A stretch of 64,000 nucleotides of DNA from a virus, in the IMG/VR virus record IMGVR_UViG_3300034068_000566, positions 31,290 to 95,289 of that record; one strand, given 5' to 3'. Made by a program: the position numbers and the translations under genes. The notes below the pieces were generated by a model. It saw only the letters and a list, made by a program, of their open reading frames with translations, was not told where the DNA came from and made no database searches. This document shows positions 7,656 through 17,200 of the stretch, in pieces (position 1 is the first letter of the stretch; every line of letters starts with the position of its first letter).

Positions 7656-8336
7656 ATGAAACAAAATAACGAGTCGTACACAGTAGTTAAAAGAACACCA
7701 TCTATAACTCCATCTGGTTGGTTTGGAGATAGCAAAGACATGATTGTCGAGCTAGAAAATTTTATGACCCCAGAAGAGATTGAGTTTTTAGAAAAAGCTG
7801 CTAAGTCTTTGACAATTTGGGATGTAACTGAAAGCCATATGAATGAAAATGGGACTGTTACATATGACTCAAACTATTGGAAAGACAGAGTTGCTACTAG
7901 CCCAACATTAAATAAAAATGATCCAACCATCGCACCAGTAATTGCTGGATTATTTCAAAGATTAAAACCAATTGTTGAAGAATTTTATAAGGTAGAAGTC
8001 GTTCCAACTGGAACAACTATTGTTAAATGGCTTCCTGGACAATTTCAAAAACCTCATGCGGATAAAGAGTTACATGAAGGTCCTGATGCTGGAACTCCTA
8101 ATGACTTTCCAAATTATGACCTATCTAGTCTATTTTATTTAAATGATGACTATGAGGGTGGAGAATTATACTTTCCTATACAAGGTGTACAGTTTAAGCC
8201 TAAAAAAGGAGCTGCATACTTCTTCCCAGGAGATAAAAACTATATTCATGGAGTTACTGAAATCAAAAGTGGCCTAAGATTTACATGTCCATTTTTTTGG
8301 GAAATTACTAAGCATACAGGAGATAGGCAACCATAA
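7656..8336 (+). CDS. 2-oxoglutarate/Fe(II) oxygenase, prolyl 4-hydroxylase type (3 of 7)
   Basis: This 226-residue enzyme has metal ligands H134-x-D136 and H198, and R208 ten residues later as the expected 2-oxoglutarate carboxylate anchor. KWLPGQFQKPHADKE and FYLNDDYEGGELYFP are classic P4H motifs, and PKKGAAYFFPG precedes the distal His in NYIHGV. About 20 residues separate the HAD from the core strand (GPDAGTPNDFPNYD), a small insertion compared with the first two enzymes. It seems to start a new, leaderless transcript within the block. Its stop overlaps the next ATG. Activity is likely; the substrate is unknown. Confidence 0.88.
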   Translation: MKQNNESYTVVKRTPSITPSGWFGDSKDMIVELENFMTPEEIEFLEKAAKSLTIWDVTESHMNENGTVTYDSNYWKDRVATSPTLNKNDPTIAPVIAGLFQRLKPIVEEFYKVEVVPTGTTIVKWLPGQFQKPHADKELHEGPDAGTPNDFPNYDLSSLFYLNDDYEGGELYFPIQGVQFKPKKGAAYFFPGDKNYIHGVTEIKSGLRFTCPFFWEITKHTGDRQP

Positions 8337-9223
8337 TGACATATCCTTGGCCAAACAATAATAAACTTGAGTCAATAGAAATATATCCAAATATTGTTGT
8401 GTACAAAAATCTTTTTAAAGATATTGAAAAATCTTATAAAATTTTAACAGATTCTTTATCAGAAACAGAAGATGGTTTGTTTAATCCTTGGACCACTTGG
8501 TCTGTTTTTGGGGAATACTTAAATCCAATAACTCCTCAATTTTCAATGAATGATAGATATGGAAATATGAAAGATGTAGAAACATCAACAGAAACGCAAG
8601 AAAATCATAAAAACTTTGTAATTGAAATGATGGACAATTTTTATTTAGCTACAGAAGACTATATCAAGAGCCATAATTTAGACGTAGATTTAGATGCAAT
8701 GTCTATAAATGATGATGGGAATCCTATTCCAACATGGAGATGGGCTGGTGGAACTATAGGTAAATATCATGTAAGTAATGAAGACAGTAGAGTTGGAATG
8801 AACTATCATTCAGACTATATAAGAGAGCAAGGTCATACCCCAGGTTATAAGTTTGTAATAACATCTACAATATATTTTAATGATAACTATGAGGGTGGAG
8901 AAATTGATTTTGCAATGGGAGACAAGCTTGTAAAGTATAAACCAGAAGCAGGAGATGTTTTAGTTTTTCCATCAGGGCACCCAGACTATCTGACAGAAGA
9001 AGGAAAACCATATTTACATGGAGTTATGCCATCATATAAAAATAATAAGTTTTTGTCAAGAATGTATTGGCAAAAATATCAAAAAGGAACTGATGATTGG
9101 TATGAAAAAGAAAAAGAGTTTGGAAAAGATGTTTGGGCGGAAATGCAAAAAGATTTAGACGAACAGTTTAGACTAAAGCACCCGCAAAGAGCTGTAATAG
9201 AAAATGGAGTAAGAATACAATGA
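8336..9223 (+). CDS. 2-oxoglutarate/Fe(II) oxygenase (4 of 7), longest member
   Basis: This is the longest of the group at 295 residues. The metal triad reads H158-x-D160 and H228, with K238 as the likely 2-oxoglutarate base ten residues on (R242 is an alternative). FNDNYEGGEIDF and PEAGDVLVFPSG are present. An insert between the FPSG turn and the distal His (HPDYLTEEGKPYLHGV) enlarges the active-site lid. After the core comes a charged C-terminal extension of about 45 residues rich in Lys and Glu (DDWYEKEKEFGKDVWAEMQK), absent from most neighbours and perhaps a binding helix. Start and stop overlap the adjacent genes. Confidence 0.85.
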   Translation: MTYPWPNNNKLESIEIYPNIVVYKNLFKDIEKSYKILTDSLSETEDGLFNPWTTWSVFGEYLNPITPQFSMNDRYGNMKDVETSTETQENHKNFVIEMMDNFYLATEDYIKSHNLDVDLDAMSINDDGNPIPTWRWAGGTIGKYHVSNEDSRVGMNYHSDYIREQGHTPGYKFVITSTIYFNDNYEGGEIDFAMGDKLVKYKPEAGDVLVFPSGHPDYLTEEGKPYLHGVMPSYKNNKFLSRMYWQKYQKGTDDWYEKEKEFGKDVWAEMQKDLDEQFRLKHPQRAVIENGVRIQ

Positions 9224-9978
9224 ACCTAGAGAATAAAGTTAGGCTAACAAAAGACATAGTTGTTTATAAAAATTTTATAAGCAAAGAGGATTGTCAAAAG
9301 ATGATTCAAGCATTAGATGCTCAGGCAGATAATGGTGCACTCTCTTGGATGCCTATTTCATTTTATGAATCATACTCTTCTGTCCTTCCACAAGACAATG
9401 ATCAAGAGTTGCTTGATGCTGAACTATCTCCAACTATTTTTTCAGACATTGAAAAAACAATGCCAGAGGCAATTGCTTCAGTTCATGACTTAGATCCAAA
9501 GACAATTTCTAAGATTGGATACCATACACAAAAGTGGGAGCCAGGAGCATACGCAAGAATTCACTCTGATAATACAGATGCTCAAGGAAATTCAGGAGCA
9601 TTTACAAGAAGTCGTTATGCAGGGTTCCTATATCTAAACGATGACTTTGAAGGGGGACTGCTTAAGTTTCCAAGTCATAACATAGAGATTAAACCAGAAG
9701 TTGGAATGCTTGCTGTTTTTGACGGGGGATTTAGCAACATGCACGAAGTCTCCCTAATAGAAAGTGGAGTAAGATATACCATTGGATCTTTTTGGGATGA
9801 CAGAGAAGAAGATGCTTACCCACAAGAATTAAGAGATGCCTGGGCTGCAGAAATGAAAGAGACTAGAGCAAAACAAGAAATTGAAAGAGCCGAATGGCAA
9901 GATCTTTTAAAAGAAGGATGGAAGTTGGATGCTGCTGGAAATAAATATAAGGTAGAAGATTTAGGGAATAATGTCTAA
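9220..9978 (+). CDS. 2-oxoglutarate/Fe(II) oxygenase (5 of 7)
   Basis: This 252-residue protein carries H115-x-D117 and H175 as metal ligands and R185 as the 2-oxoglutarate anchor. KWEPGAYARIHSDNTD and LYLNDDFEGGLLKFP are P4H-type signatures, with PEVGMLAVFDGG before the distal His. As in the preceding enzyme, a charged helical tail of about 60 residues follows the core (ELRDAWAAEMKETRAKQEIE), so these two genes probably share a recent ancestor or a common partner. The start overlaps the previous stop by four bases and the stop overlaps the next start by eight. The substrate is unknown. Confidence 0.85.
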   Translation: MNLENKVRLTKDIVVYKNFISKEDCQKMIQALDAQADNGALSWMPISFYESYSSVLPQDNDQELLDAELSPTIFSDIEKTMPEAIASVHDLDPKTISKIGYHTQKWEPGAYARIHSDNTDAQGNSGAFTRSRYAGFLYLNDDFEGGLLKFPSHNIEIKPEVGMLAVFDGGFSNMHEVSLIESGVRYTIGSFWDDREEDAYPQELRDAWAAEMKETRAKQEIERAEWQDLLKEGWKLDAAGNKYKVEDLGNNV

Positions 9979-10630
9979 TTTTCTAACAAGCATACTAAAA
10001 GAAAATAATTTTCAGGTTGAAGAAGTTACTGATGATATTGTTTTAGTTAAAGATTTTTTTTCTAAAGATGATCTAGATCAAGTTTTTAATATTATAGACT
10101 CAACTCCAAATGAAGAGTGGTTTATAGAATATCATGCTAACTTAAAAAACTTTTGTATGCAAAAATTTGGCAGAGATGATGTTGATAATTTAGTTGCAGA
10201 AGGTAAATTTGAAATAACTCAAAACTGGCAAGATAAAAATTTAAATATAGGACAACACCCATTTCAAAAAACCTTGTTCGATAGACTAAATAATTTAGTT
10301 CAAAATGTTGACAACACAATAGAGTTAAGTGGTTTTGCAACTATTCAAAGGATGCAAGAGGGTGTCGAGTTAAAAGCTCACACAGATCAAGATACAGATC
10401 CATCGATTAGGTACGCTGCCATTCTGTATTTAAATAATGATTATGTTGACGGAGAGTTGTTTTTTCCAAACAATGGCTTAGAGTTTAAGCCTGATCCTGG
10501 GTCAATGCTTATTTTTCCAGGCACAGCAGAATATAATCATGGAGTAAAGCATGTAGGTCCAGGACCAATTAGATATGTTTTGGTTGGATTTATTAAGGTT
10601 AAAAATTTTTATGATAACAATAAATACTAA
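9971..10630 (+). CDS. 2-oxoglutarate/Fe(II) oxygenase (6 of 7)
   Basis: This 219-residue protein has the triad H137-x-D139 and H190, plus R201 as the 2-oxoglutarate-binding arginine (one residue further than in the neighbours because of a PGPI insertion). LYLNNDYVDGELFFP replaces the usual EGGE by VDGE, a mild deviation outside the metal site. PDPGSMLIFPG precedes the distal His. The N-terminal 110 residues form an extra alpha/beta segment (DDIVLVKDFFSKDDLDQVFNII) also seen in weaker form in the previous gene. It is coupled to the upstream gene by an eight-base overlap. Confidence 0.85.
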   Translation: MSNFLTSILKENNFQVEEVTDDIVLVKDFFSKDDLDQVFNIIDSTPNEEWFIEYHANLKNFCMQKFGRDDVDNLVAEGKFEITQNWQDKNLNIGQHPFQKTLFDRLNNLVQNVDNTIELSGFATIQRMQEGVELKAHTDQDTDPSIRYAAILYLNNDYVDGELFFPNNGLEFKPDPGSMLIFPGTAEYNHGVKHVGPGPIRYVLVGFIKVKNFYDNNKY

Positions 10631-10641
10631 AGGAGAAATAA

Positions 10642-11373
10642 ATGAATAAAGAACTACTAGACCCAAAGGTATACTATTATACTGACGCAATTGAAAATTT
10701 TGACAAATTTAAACAAGTTTGGAAAGAGTTAGACACTCTTGAGCAATATGATGAGTTAGGGGTAAATGTTTGGAACCCTTGGACATCTTCTAACGATAAA
10801 ACTTTTATCTACGGAGAAACAAAAACTTTTGATGCTAATGCAATAAGCAATCTTAGTGGAGATGTAGCAGAAAAAAGTAAATATATTTATGATGCCGTTA
10901 TGACTACAATGTATAATGTTTGTAAAGACTATGCATCCTCTATGGGAGACTTTGATGAGCCAAGACTTTTTCCAACATTTAACATAAAAAAGTACAATAC
11001 TGGAATGGCTATGGGGGCGCACTTTGATCAACTCGATGGCGATAAGACATTGAGATATTCTTTGGTAATGTATTTAAACGATGACTGTGAAGGCGGAGAA
11101 ATTTCTTTTCAGTTAAAGGACTATGATGGTGGATGGACTAGCTCAGAAGGTTGGGTAAGTGGCGCACCAGCAGTAGAGTTAGACTATGATCTTGCAGTTG
11201 CAAACAAAGCTATTAGTTTTGGTGTAAAACCTAAAGAAAATAGCGTTGTAATATTTCCAGCATATGCTCCATATTTTCACACGGCACACACAGTTAAGTC
11301 TGGCGTAAAGTATATGATTCCTGGACATTGGATCCATAACAATATGGAGCTTAATCAAAGCCAGAGCATGTAA
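10642..11373 (+). CDS. 2-oxoglutarate/Fe(II) oxygenase (7 of 7)
   Basis: This is the last oxygenase of the block, 243 residues. It has H127-x-D129 and a distal histidine, most likely H213 because K223 lies ten residues later; H216 is an alternative. MYLNDDCEGGEISF is the P4H core motif. A 30-residue insertion (DYDGGWTSSEGWVSG...) follows that strand and would extend a loop over the active site. The AAAGGAG ribosome site is strong and the gene directly abuts the dehydrogenase that follows. N-terminal NVWNPWTSSND recalls oxygenase 4 (FNPWTTWS), suggesting these two form another subfamily. Confidence 0.85.
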   Translation: MNKELLDPKVYYYTDAIENFDKFKQVWKELDTLEQYDELGVNVWNPWTSSNDKTFIYGETKTFDANAISNLSGDVAEKSKYIYDAVMTTMYNVCKDYASSMGDFDEPRLFPTFNIKKYNTGMAMGAHFDQLDGDKTLRYSLVMYLNDDCEGGEISFQLKDYDGGWTSSEGWVSGAPAVELDYDLAVANKAISFGVKPKENSVVIFPAYAPYFHTAHTVKSGVKYMIPGHWIHNNMELNQSQSM

Positions 11374-12042
11374 TTGAAAACAGCAATTGTAACTGGAGCA
11401 AGTAAGGGTGTTGGATTAGCAACAGTTAAGCGCTTGTCTGAAAATGGGTATAAAGTAATTGCTGTTTCAAGAAACCTTTCAAAAGTCTCTGAACTAATAT
11501 CTGATAATGTTGAGGTATATAATCTAGACATTACAGACTCTAAAGCAATAGAAGTGTTCTTTGAAAAATACAAAGACATTACTTTAGACCTTTTAGTTAA
11601 TAATGCTGGAGGAGGGTCAGGCCCAACTCATATTATTAATGAGACTCCAGAAAACTTTAGAAAAGCTTATGATATAAATGTAACTGGCCCTATGTACCTA
11701 TCTCAACTATTTGCTCCATGTATGGAAAAGTCAGAGTCTCCAACAATTATCTTTATTACTTCTTTTGGAGGAAAGGTACCATATCGTGGTGGAGGAAACT
11801 ATACAAATGCGAAGAGAGGTGAACGTGGTCTTATTGATACAATGAGACTTGAGTTTCCTCAATTTGGGATTAAGATTACAGAAATCTGTCCAGCAACTAT
11901 TGATACCCAAGAACAAAAACGGGATCAAGCATTAACCGCAGAAGATTTAGCAGAAGCAATTTACTGGGTAGGATCATTACCAAGTCATGTTAATATAAAT
12001 GAAATTGAAATCTGTCATATTCACAGCAGCAAGTATGGTTAA
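11374..12042 (+). CDS. Short-chain dehydrogenase/reductase
   Basis: This 222-residue NAD(P)-dependent oxidoreductase has a Rossmann fold. The cofactor motif TGASKGVG spans 7-14, NNAG 76-79, and the catalytic Ser130, Tyr143 and Lys147 (YTNAK) are all in place, so it should be active. Basic residues after the second strand (VSRNLSK) favour NADP(H). The TTG start directly follows the previous stop (TAATTG); no other start is available upstream. As the last gene of the oxygenase block it may act on the same product or on a host metabolite. The protein is slightly short, missing part of the C-terminal substrate loop usual in 250-residue members. Confidence 0.85.
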   Translation: MKTAIVTGASKGVGLATVKRLSENGYKVIAVSRNLSKVSELISDNVEVYNLDITDSKAIEVFFEKYKDITLDLLVNNAGGGSGPTHIINETPENFRKAYDINVTGPMYLSQLFAPCMEKSESPTIIFITSFGGKVPYRGGGNYTNAKRGERGLIDTMRLEFPQFGIKITEICPATIDTQEQKRDQALTAEDLAEAIYWVGSLPSHVNINEIEICHIHSSKYG

Positions 12043-12056
12043 CTATTTCTTTATAA

Positions 12057-12077
12057 CACTTTTGTTATATAAAAGTG
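12057..12077 (+). other. Hairpin after the oxygenase/dehydrogenase block
   Basis: CACTTTT/AAAAGTG (7-bp arms, 12057-12063 and 12071-12077) overlaps a second small inverted repeat ATAACA/TGTTAT (12053-12058 and 12063-12068). No long U tract follows, so this is a weak or Rho-assisted terminator or an RNA-stabilising structure. Confidence 0.4.
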
Positions 12078-12115
12078 CTAACCATAAACAATAACTTTAT
12101 AGATTGAAATCAAGC

Positions 12116-12174
12116 GTAGAATTGTTTTAAATTACCTGCTATACTTAGGAGTACTTTCAATTCTACAAAGTACT
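12116..12174 (+). promoter_or_regulatory. Promoter of the ribonucleotide reductase gene with nested inverted repeats
   Basis: An extended -10 (TG-C-TATACT, 12137-12145) lies inside a perfect 9-bp inverted repeat: GTAGAATTG at 12116-12124 and CAATTCTAC at 12158-12166. A second perfect 8-bp repeat, AGTACTTT (12150-12157) and AAAGTACT (12167-12174), brackets the right arm of the first. The two cannot both form fully as RNA, because the transcript start is expected near 12152. The arrangement suggests an operator plus a leader hairpin upstream of the GAAAGGTGG ribosome site. It does not resemble a cobalamin riboswitch, which would be much longer. Confidence 0.55.
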
Positions 12175-12204
12175 AATACAATAATAGAAAGGTGGCATAC
12201 TTAA

Positions 12205-14190
12205 ATGTCAGATGTTTTTTCATTTCGTTTATCAGAGGATTTTGTAACAAAATATAGTAATACTCCAGCACCGTTTGGATTTGCAGATGCGGGGGAAAAC
12301 TCTTTAGGAGAAATTACTTTTATTCGTACCTATTCTCGTGTAAAAGAAGACGGAACAAAAGAACGTTGGCACGAAGTTTGTCGTCGTGTTATTGAAGGCA
12401 TGTATTCAGTTCAAAAAAATCATGCTAAAGATAATCGTCTAGGCTGGAATGACAATAAAGCTCAGAAGTCTGCACAAGAAGCATTCCAAAGAATGTTTGA
12501 ATTAAAGTGGACCCCTCCAGGTCGTGGTATGTGGACATTTGGAACAGCCATGACTATGGAAAAGAAAAACTCAGCAGCGCTACAAAACTGTGCAATGGTT
12601 TCTACAAAAGACCTTGACAAGAATGATCCAGGGGCTTTGTTTGCTTGGGTTATGGATGCCTTAATGCTTGGTATTGGTGTAGGGTTTGACACAATAGGAC
12701 AAGAGAAGAATTTTTCTATTTATGCTCCAACAGAACCAGCAGTTATCTTTGAAATTCCAGATACTCGTGAGGGCTGGGTAGAATCAGTACGTATACTATT
12801 AAACTCTTACCTAAGATCAAATCAACCTATCCAAAAGTTTAATTATGACCTTATCAGACCTCTAGGAGCACCAATTAAGGGCTTTGGAGGGGTCGCTAGC
12901 GGTCCAGCACCACTCATTGCATTACACGATAAGATCAATCATGTCATAGGCTCTAGAGCAGGGGAAATCCTAGATTCTCGTGCTATTACAGACATCGTCA
13001 ACCTTATTGGAACATGTGTTGTTTCAGGAAATGTCCGTCGTTCTGCAACCTTAGCTTTAGGTGCTCCAGGAGATGAAGATTTTATTAATTTAAAAAACCC
13101 AGAAGTATTCCCAGAACGTAACTCCTATGATTCAGATAATCCAGGATGGGCATGGATGTCTAATAATTCTATTGCAGCAACAGTTGGAATGGATTATGAA
13201 AAATATACAGATTTAATTGTAAACAATGGAGAGCCAGGTTTTATTTGGCTTGATGTTGCTCGTAACTATGGTCGTCTTGCAGATCCAGCGGATGGAAAAG
13301 ACTATCGTGTTATGGGCTTTAATCCTTGTGCGGAGCAGCCATTAGAATCATACGAACTTTGTACACTTGTAGAAGTGCACTTAAACCGTCATGATTCCAA
13401 GACTGTAACTCTTCTTCCAACACATTGGCAGCAAACAAACGGTATTATGCAACGCAACCGTCGTATTGGTACATCTCTTACTGGTATTGCATCATTTGCA
13501 GATCAAAATGGATTACCAATTGTTCGTGAATGGATGGACGAAGGTTATAACAAGATACGTTATTATGATAAAAAATATTCAGAGTGGTTGTGTGTTCGTG
13601 AATCAATTCGTGTAACAACTGTTAAGCCATCTGGATCAGTTTCAATTCTTTCTGGTGCAACCCCTGGGGTTCACTGGGGACCTGGAGGAAACTTCTTCCT
13701 TCGTGCTATTCGTTTTGGAAACACAGATCCAATGCTTCATTTGTTTAAAGCAGCAGGGTATAAAATTGAAGACGATCTAGTATCAGCAAACACATCAGTA
13801 GTTTATTTCCCAGTTAAATCAGGTCATCCAAGATCTGAAAAGGATGTAACCCTGTTTGAAAAGATAAACCTTGCTGCAACAGCTCAAAAGTATTGGTCTG
13901 ACAATGGAGTATCTGTAACTCTATCCTTTGATAAGGAGACAGAGTCAAAGCATGTTCCAACAGTTTTGCATATGTACGAGGGACAACTAAAGGCAGTATC
14001 ATTCCTTCCAATGGGAAATCATACTTATCCACAACAGCCATATACTCAGATCACAGAAGAAGAATATGATTACTATGTTGGTCGTATCGGTCATATTGAT
14101 TTCTCTGCTATTTATGACGGGGTAGATAATCTTGAGGCACTTGGCGAAAGCTATTGCACTACAGACTACTGTGAGATTAAAATTAAATAG
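12205..14190 (+). CDS. nrdJ: Ribonucleoside-triphosphate reductase, adenosylcobalamin-dependent (monomeric class II)
   Basis: The enzyme reduces ribonucleoside triphosphates to deoxynucleotides for phage DNA synthesis, using coenzyme B12 to form the thiyl radical. It has 661 residues, somewhat shorter than the 739-residue Lactobacillus leichmannii enzyme. Motifs agree with that monomeric type: C129 (ALQNCAMVS), the C375-A-E377 pair with C386 eleven residues on (NPCAEQPLESYELC, matching C408/E410/C419), GNVRRSA, and C-terminal redox cysteines C651 and C656 (YCTTDYCEIK). No intein or dimerisation insert is seen. Codons are biased to CGT for Arg, unlike the AGA-rich neighbours. It has its own promoter. 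B12 must come from the host or environment. Confidence 0.93.
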   Translation: MSDVFSFRLSEDFVTKYSNTPAPFGFADAGENSLGEITFIRTYSRVKEDGTKERWHEVCRRVIEGMYSVQKNHAKDNRLGWNDNKAQKSAQEAFQRMFELKWTPPGRGMWTFGTAMTMEKKNSAALQNCAMVSTKDLDKNDPGALFAWVMDALMLGIGVGFDTIGQEKNFSIYAPTEPAVIFEIPDTREGWVESVRILLNSYLRSNQPIQKFNYDLIRPLGAPIKGFGGVASGPAPLIALHDKINHVIGSRAGEILDSRAITDIVNLIGTCVVSGNVRRSATLALGAPGDEDFINLKNPEVFPERNSYDSDNPGWAWMSNNSIAATVGMDYEKYTDLIVNNGEPGFIWLDVARNYGRLADPADGKDYRVMGFNPCAEQPLESYELCTLVEVHLNRHDSKTVTLLPTHWQQTNGIMQRNRRIGTSLTGIASFADQNGLPIVREWMDEGYNKIRYYDKKYSEWLCVRESIRVTTVKPSGSVSILSGATPGVHWGPGGNFFLRAIRFGNTDPMLHLFKAAGYKIEDDLVSANTSVVYFPVKSGHPRSEKDVTLFEKINLAATAQKYWSDNGVSVTLSFDKETESKHVPTVLHMYEGQLKAVSFLPMGNHTYPQQPYTQITEEEYDYYVGRIGHIDFSAIYDGVDNLEALGESYCTTDYCEIKIK

Positions 14191-14198
14191 GTCTTCTG

Positions 14199-14207
14199 TG
14201 GTAAAAT
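14199..14207 (+). promoter_or_regulatory. Extended -10 promoter upstream of the LamG-like gene
   Basis: TG-G-TAAAAT lies in the 31-base gap after the reductase gene, 14 bases before the ATG at 14222, with TTAGGAG between as a ribosome site. It shares the GTGGTAWAAT form with other gaps. Confidence 0.45.
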
Positions 14208-14221
14208 AGGTTAGGAGAACT

Positions 14222-17200
14222 ATGACTAACCCATCTAACTTATATGCTGAAAAGATTTTTGCGGAACATCCATTGGCTTTGTGGGCACTGGATGATAAGG
14301 TTGACTATATATCTTTAATCACTGAGTCTCAAAGAAATCTATCAAACTGGACAATAACTAATGGGTCTTCAGAGTCATTCACCTTTGATTATCCAGTGTT
14401 TGATCAGCCCTTTCCAGAAAGTTATATTGGTTTATTTTCTGCCGATGTACCCTCTAACCCTATAGAGCAAATAGTTGCAATAAGCGATGACATCTTAAAC
14501 TTTAACGACTTCAGCTCTGAACTGTCAACATTTTCTGTAGGAGCTTGCTTATATTCTTTAAGTCCATATATTAATAGCGTTGAAATTGGATATGAGTATT
14601 ACGATACAACAACCTCTTCTACTGTACAACACTTAAAAAGTTTTGACATATCGTTAACAGATCAGTGGTTTTTTATTTCTGAAACCTTTGGTATTCTTCC
14701 AGAAAGCGCAACAGTTAGAATTGTTGTTAAAATAAACTATTTGTCTGGATCGTTATCTGCAGAAGACTACTTGTTTTTAATTAATGGAATTTCTTTGGGT
14801 CAATGGAGTGAAGAGTTTCAGTCGTATTCTTTAGGAATCAACCCTCAAACCTTGCCTGCTGGAATTTTTTCATCTACAACAAAAGGAATTAAAGCATATT
14901 CTTATGGATTAGAAGAAGAGTTTGGATACTACTTAACTGAGAATGAAACACTTTTATCTAAAAATTCAGGACTGCCAATTGTTTATGGATCTTCTAATGT
15001 TACGGCCTTATCGCCAAGTTCTAATGGTATGCCATCTTTAATAATTCCAGGCAAAGGCTTTTTAAATAAAATTGGTCAATACAAAGACTATACTTTTGAG
15101 ATGTGGTTAAAAGTAGCCGTAGACTCTACAGAACCTAAAAAAATATTTGGAAATCTTAGGGGAGACAACGGTCTATGGGTTGATGGTTCTTTCCTTATCC
15201 TTAAAATAGGATCAAGTCTTGGGTCTTATTTTGTTGGCGAGTGGGACAGGCCCATGCTAATCCACATAACTGTTTCAGAGAATAACTCTTCTTTATTGGT
15301 TAATGGAGAAGAAGTAATCTCTCTAACTTATCTAAGCACAGATCTAGAATTTCCAGAAATTTATTCCGACACCCTAAGTAATGACTGGCTTGGCTTTTGG
15401 TCTTATGACGACGTCTATCCTTTTCAAATTGATTGTGTTGCAATTTATCCTTACAGAGTTTCTTCTATTGTTGCAACAAGAAGGTTTGTATATGGACAAG
15501 GAGTTGAGTTTCCAGAAGGGATAAATCAGTCTTATAGCGGAACGTCTGTTTTTATTGACTATCCTTTTGCAGACTATACAAACAACTACTCTTATCCTAA
15601 TATGGCTAGTTGGAATCAAGGATCTGTTGATAACCTTACAACTAATAATGGAATTTTATCAACCCCAGAATACTTCCTGCCAGACATTGTTGTAAGTAAT
15701 AAGACTGATCAAGATTTTTATTCAGATAATGCGTCTAGTCAAAATGAATCTGACCTATTCTTTTCTTTATATCCTGGAGGTCTAGATTCTTGGGACTACT
15801 CAGAAGGATATCTTTTATTTAATAATTTAAGTTTTTTACAAGAAGAAATTAAATGTTTCTATGGAATATTTAAATCTAAGTCTCCAGCAATTAATGAAAT
15901 TCTTATTTACATTGACTCAGCAGACTCAAATGACTATTTTGAAATTTCTTTAAATGGCAGTGTAATTTCTTATAAGTTGAATTATAATGGAATCTTAGAA
16001 ACAGTATATCAATCGTATGGATATTCAACGGGAGAAACATTTGTTTCTGGAATTCATATAGACTCCTTTGTAAGTCATTTTGGTGGAAACGTAGCCTCAT
16101 TTTTTGGTAATCGTGGGAGTTTAAGACCTTATGTCGGTGGCAAAAAAGAACTAGAGAATACTTTTAAAGGAAATATCTATAATGTAGGATTCTCTAATAA
16201 TAAAAACTATCAGCAAATTAAAGATTTTTTTAACGACATTGGCGTTCCAGTAAACTATGAGAATGTTTTTAATTTATACGGTAGCCTTGTAGACTATGAT
16301 GCTGGAGAAACTTACTTTGGCAATCAGGCGTCTTATTGGCAGTTTTTATTAAACGGAGGGACTCCTTCAGGGTTTTCAACTTATATGCTTATTAACCATA
16401 CAGCAAGCTACACCCTGTCTCCAGTATTATACTTTGGCGAATATAGTTTAGATATTGATATTAATGGTTCCTGGAAAGACTATCTTCCACTTTCTTATTT
16501 TGCTCAATACGTAAAGAATGCAAAAGACGATTTTTATTACGATTTAGATTTTTTGCAATTTAATATTAACTACCCAGAACCTTCAAAGTTTGTTGAAGAT
16601 CAATCTTCTGGCACTTGGACATATCAAGAACTTAAAGAGCAATACGCAATTCCTGTACAAAGAACATATGAGTCACTAGATAATCAACTTTATACAGGGT
16701 ACAACGATTATTCAGATTTGCAAAACAAGTCAATAAAAAACTATAAGTATGACACCTCTACATCAATGGTAAAGACCCATATATCATTTGAGTACTTATC
16801 TTCTGGAGCCAATGCAATAGATGAATTTTTTACCTATGCTGAGCTAGCTCCTAAAGAAGGAGTTATTGAACCAGGGACCAATTGGATAAACACAAAGTAT
16901 GAAGTAGTTAATAATACAATCTTGTATCCTCCAAAAACTTCAGACATTTTAGATATTGCTGTAGTAACGCATGTTGACTTTACTGTTAAATCCTCTTTAA
17001 AGAAAAGGGTTAATATTAAAAGTTTACAACTTTGCTCTCAAGCCTTTAATGATGTTTCTCCAAATCCTATTGGTACAAGATTTGGAACTTCTATTTATCC
17101 ATACAAAAAGACAGGGATTTACTATGACTATAAAAGTCCAAACCCTTTTACCATATACAAAGGAAGCTCTCCATATTTATACACAACAAGGCATAGCGGT

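Noticed and set aside
12043-12204. Cobalamin riboswitch ahead of the B12-dependent reductase
   Set aside because: The leader after the predicted transcription start is only about 50 bases and lacks a recognisable B12-box; only inverted repeats are visible.
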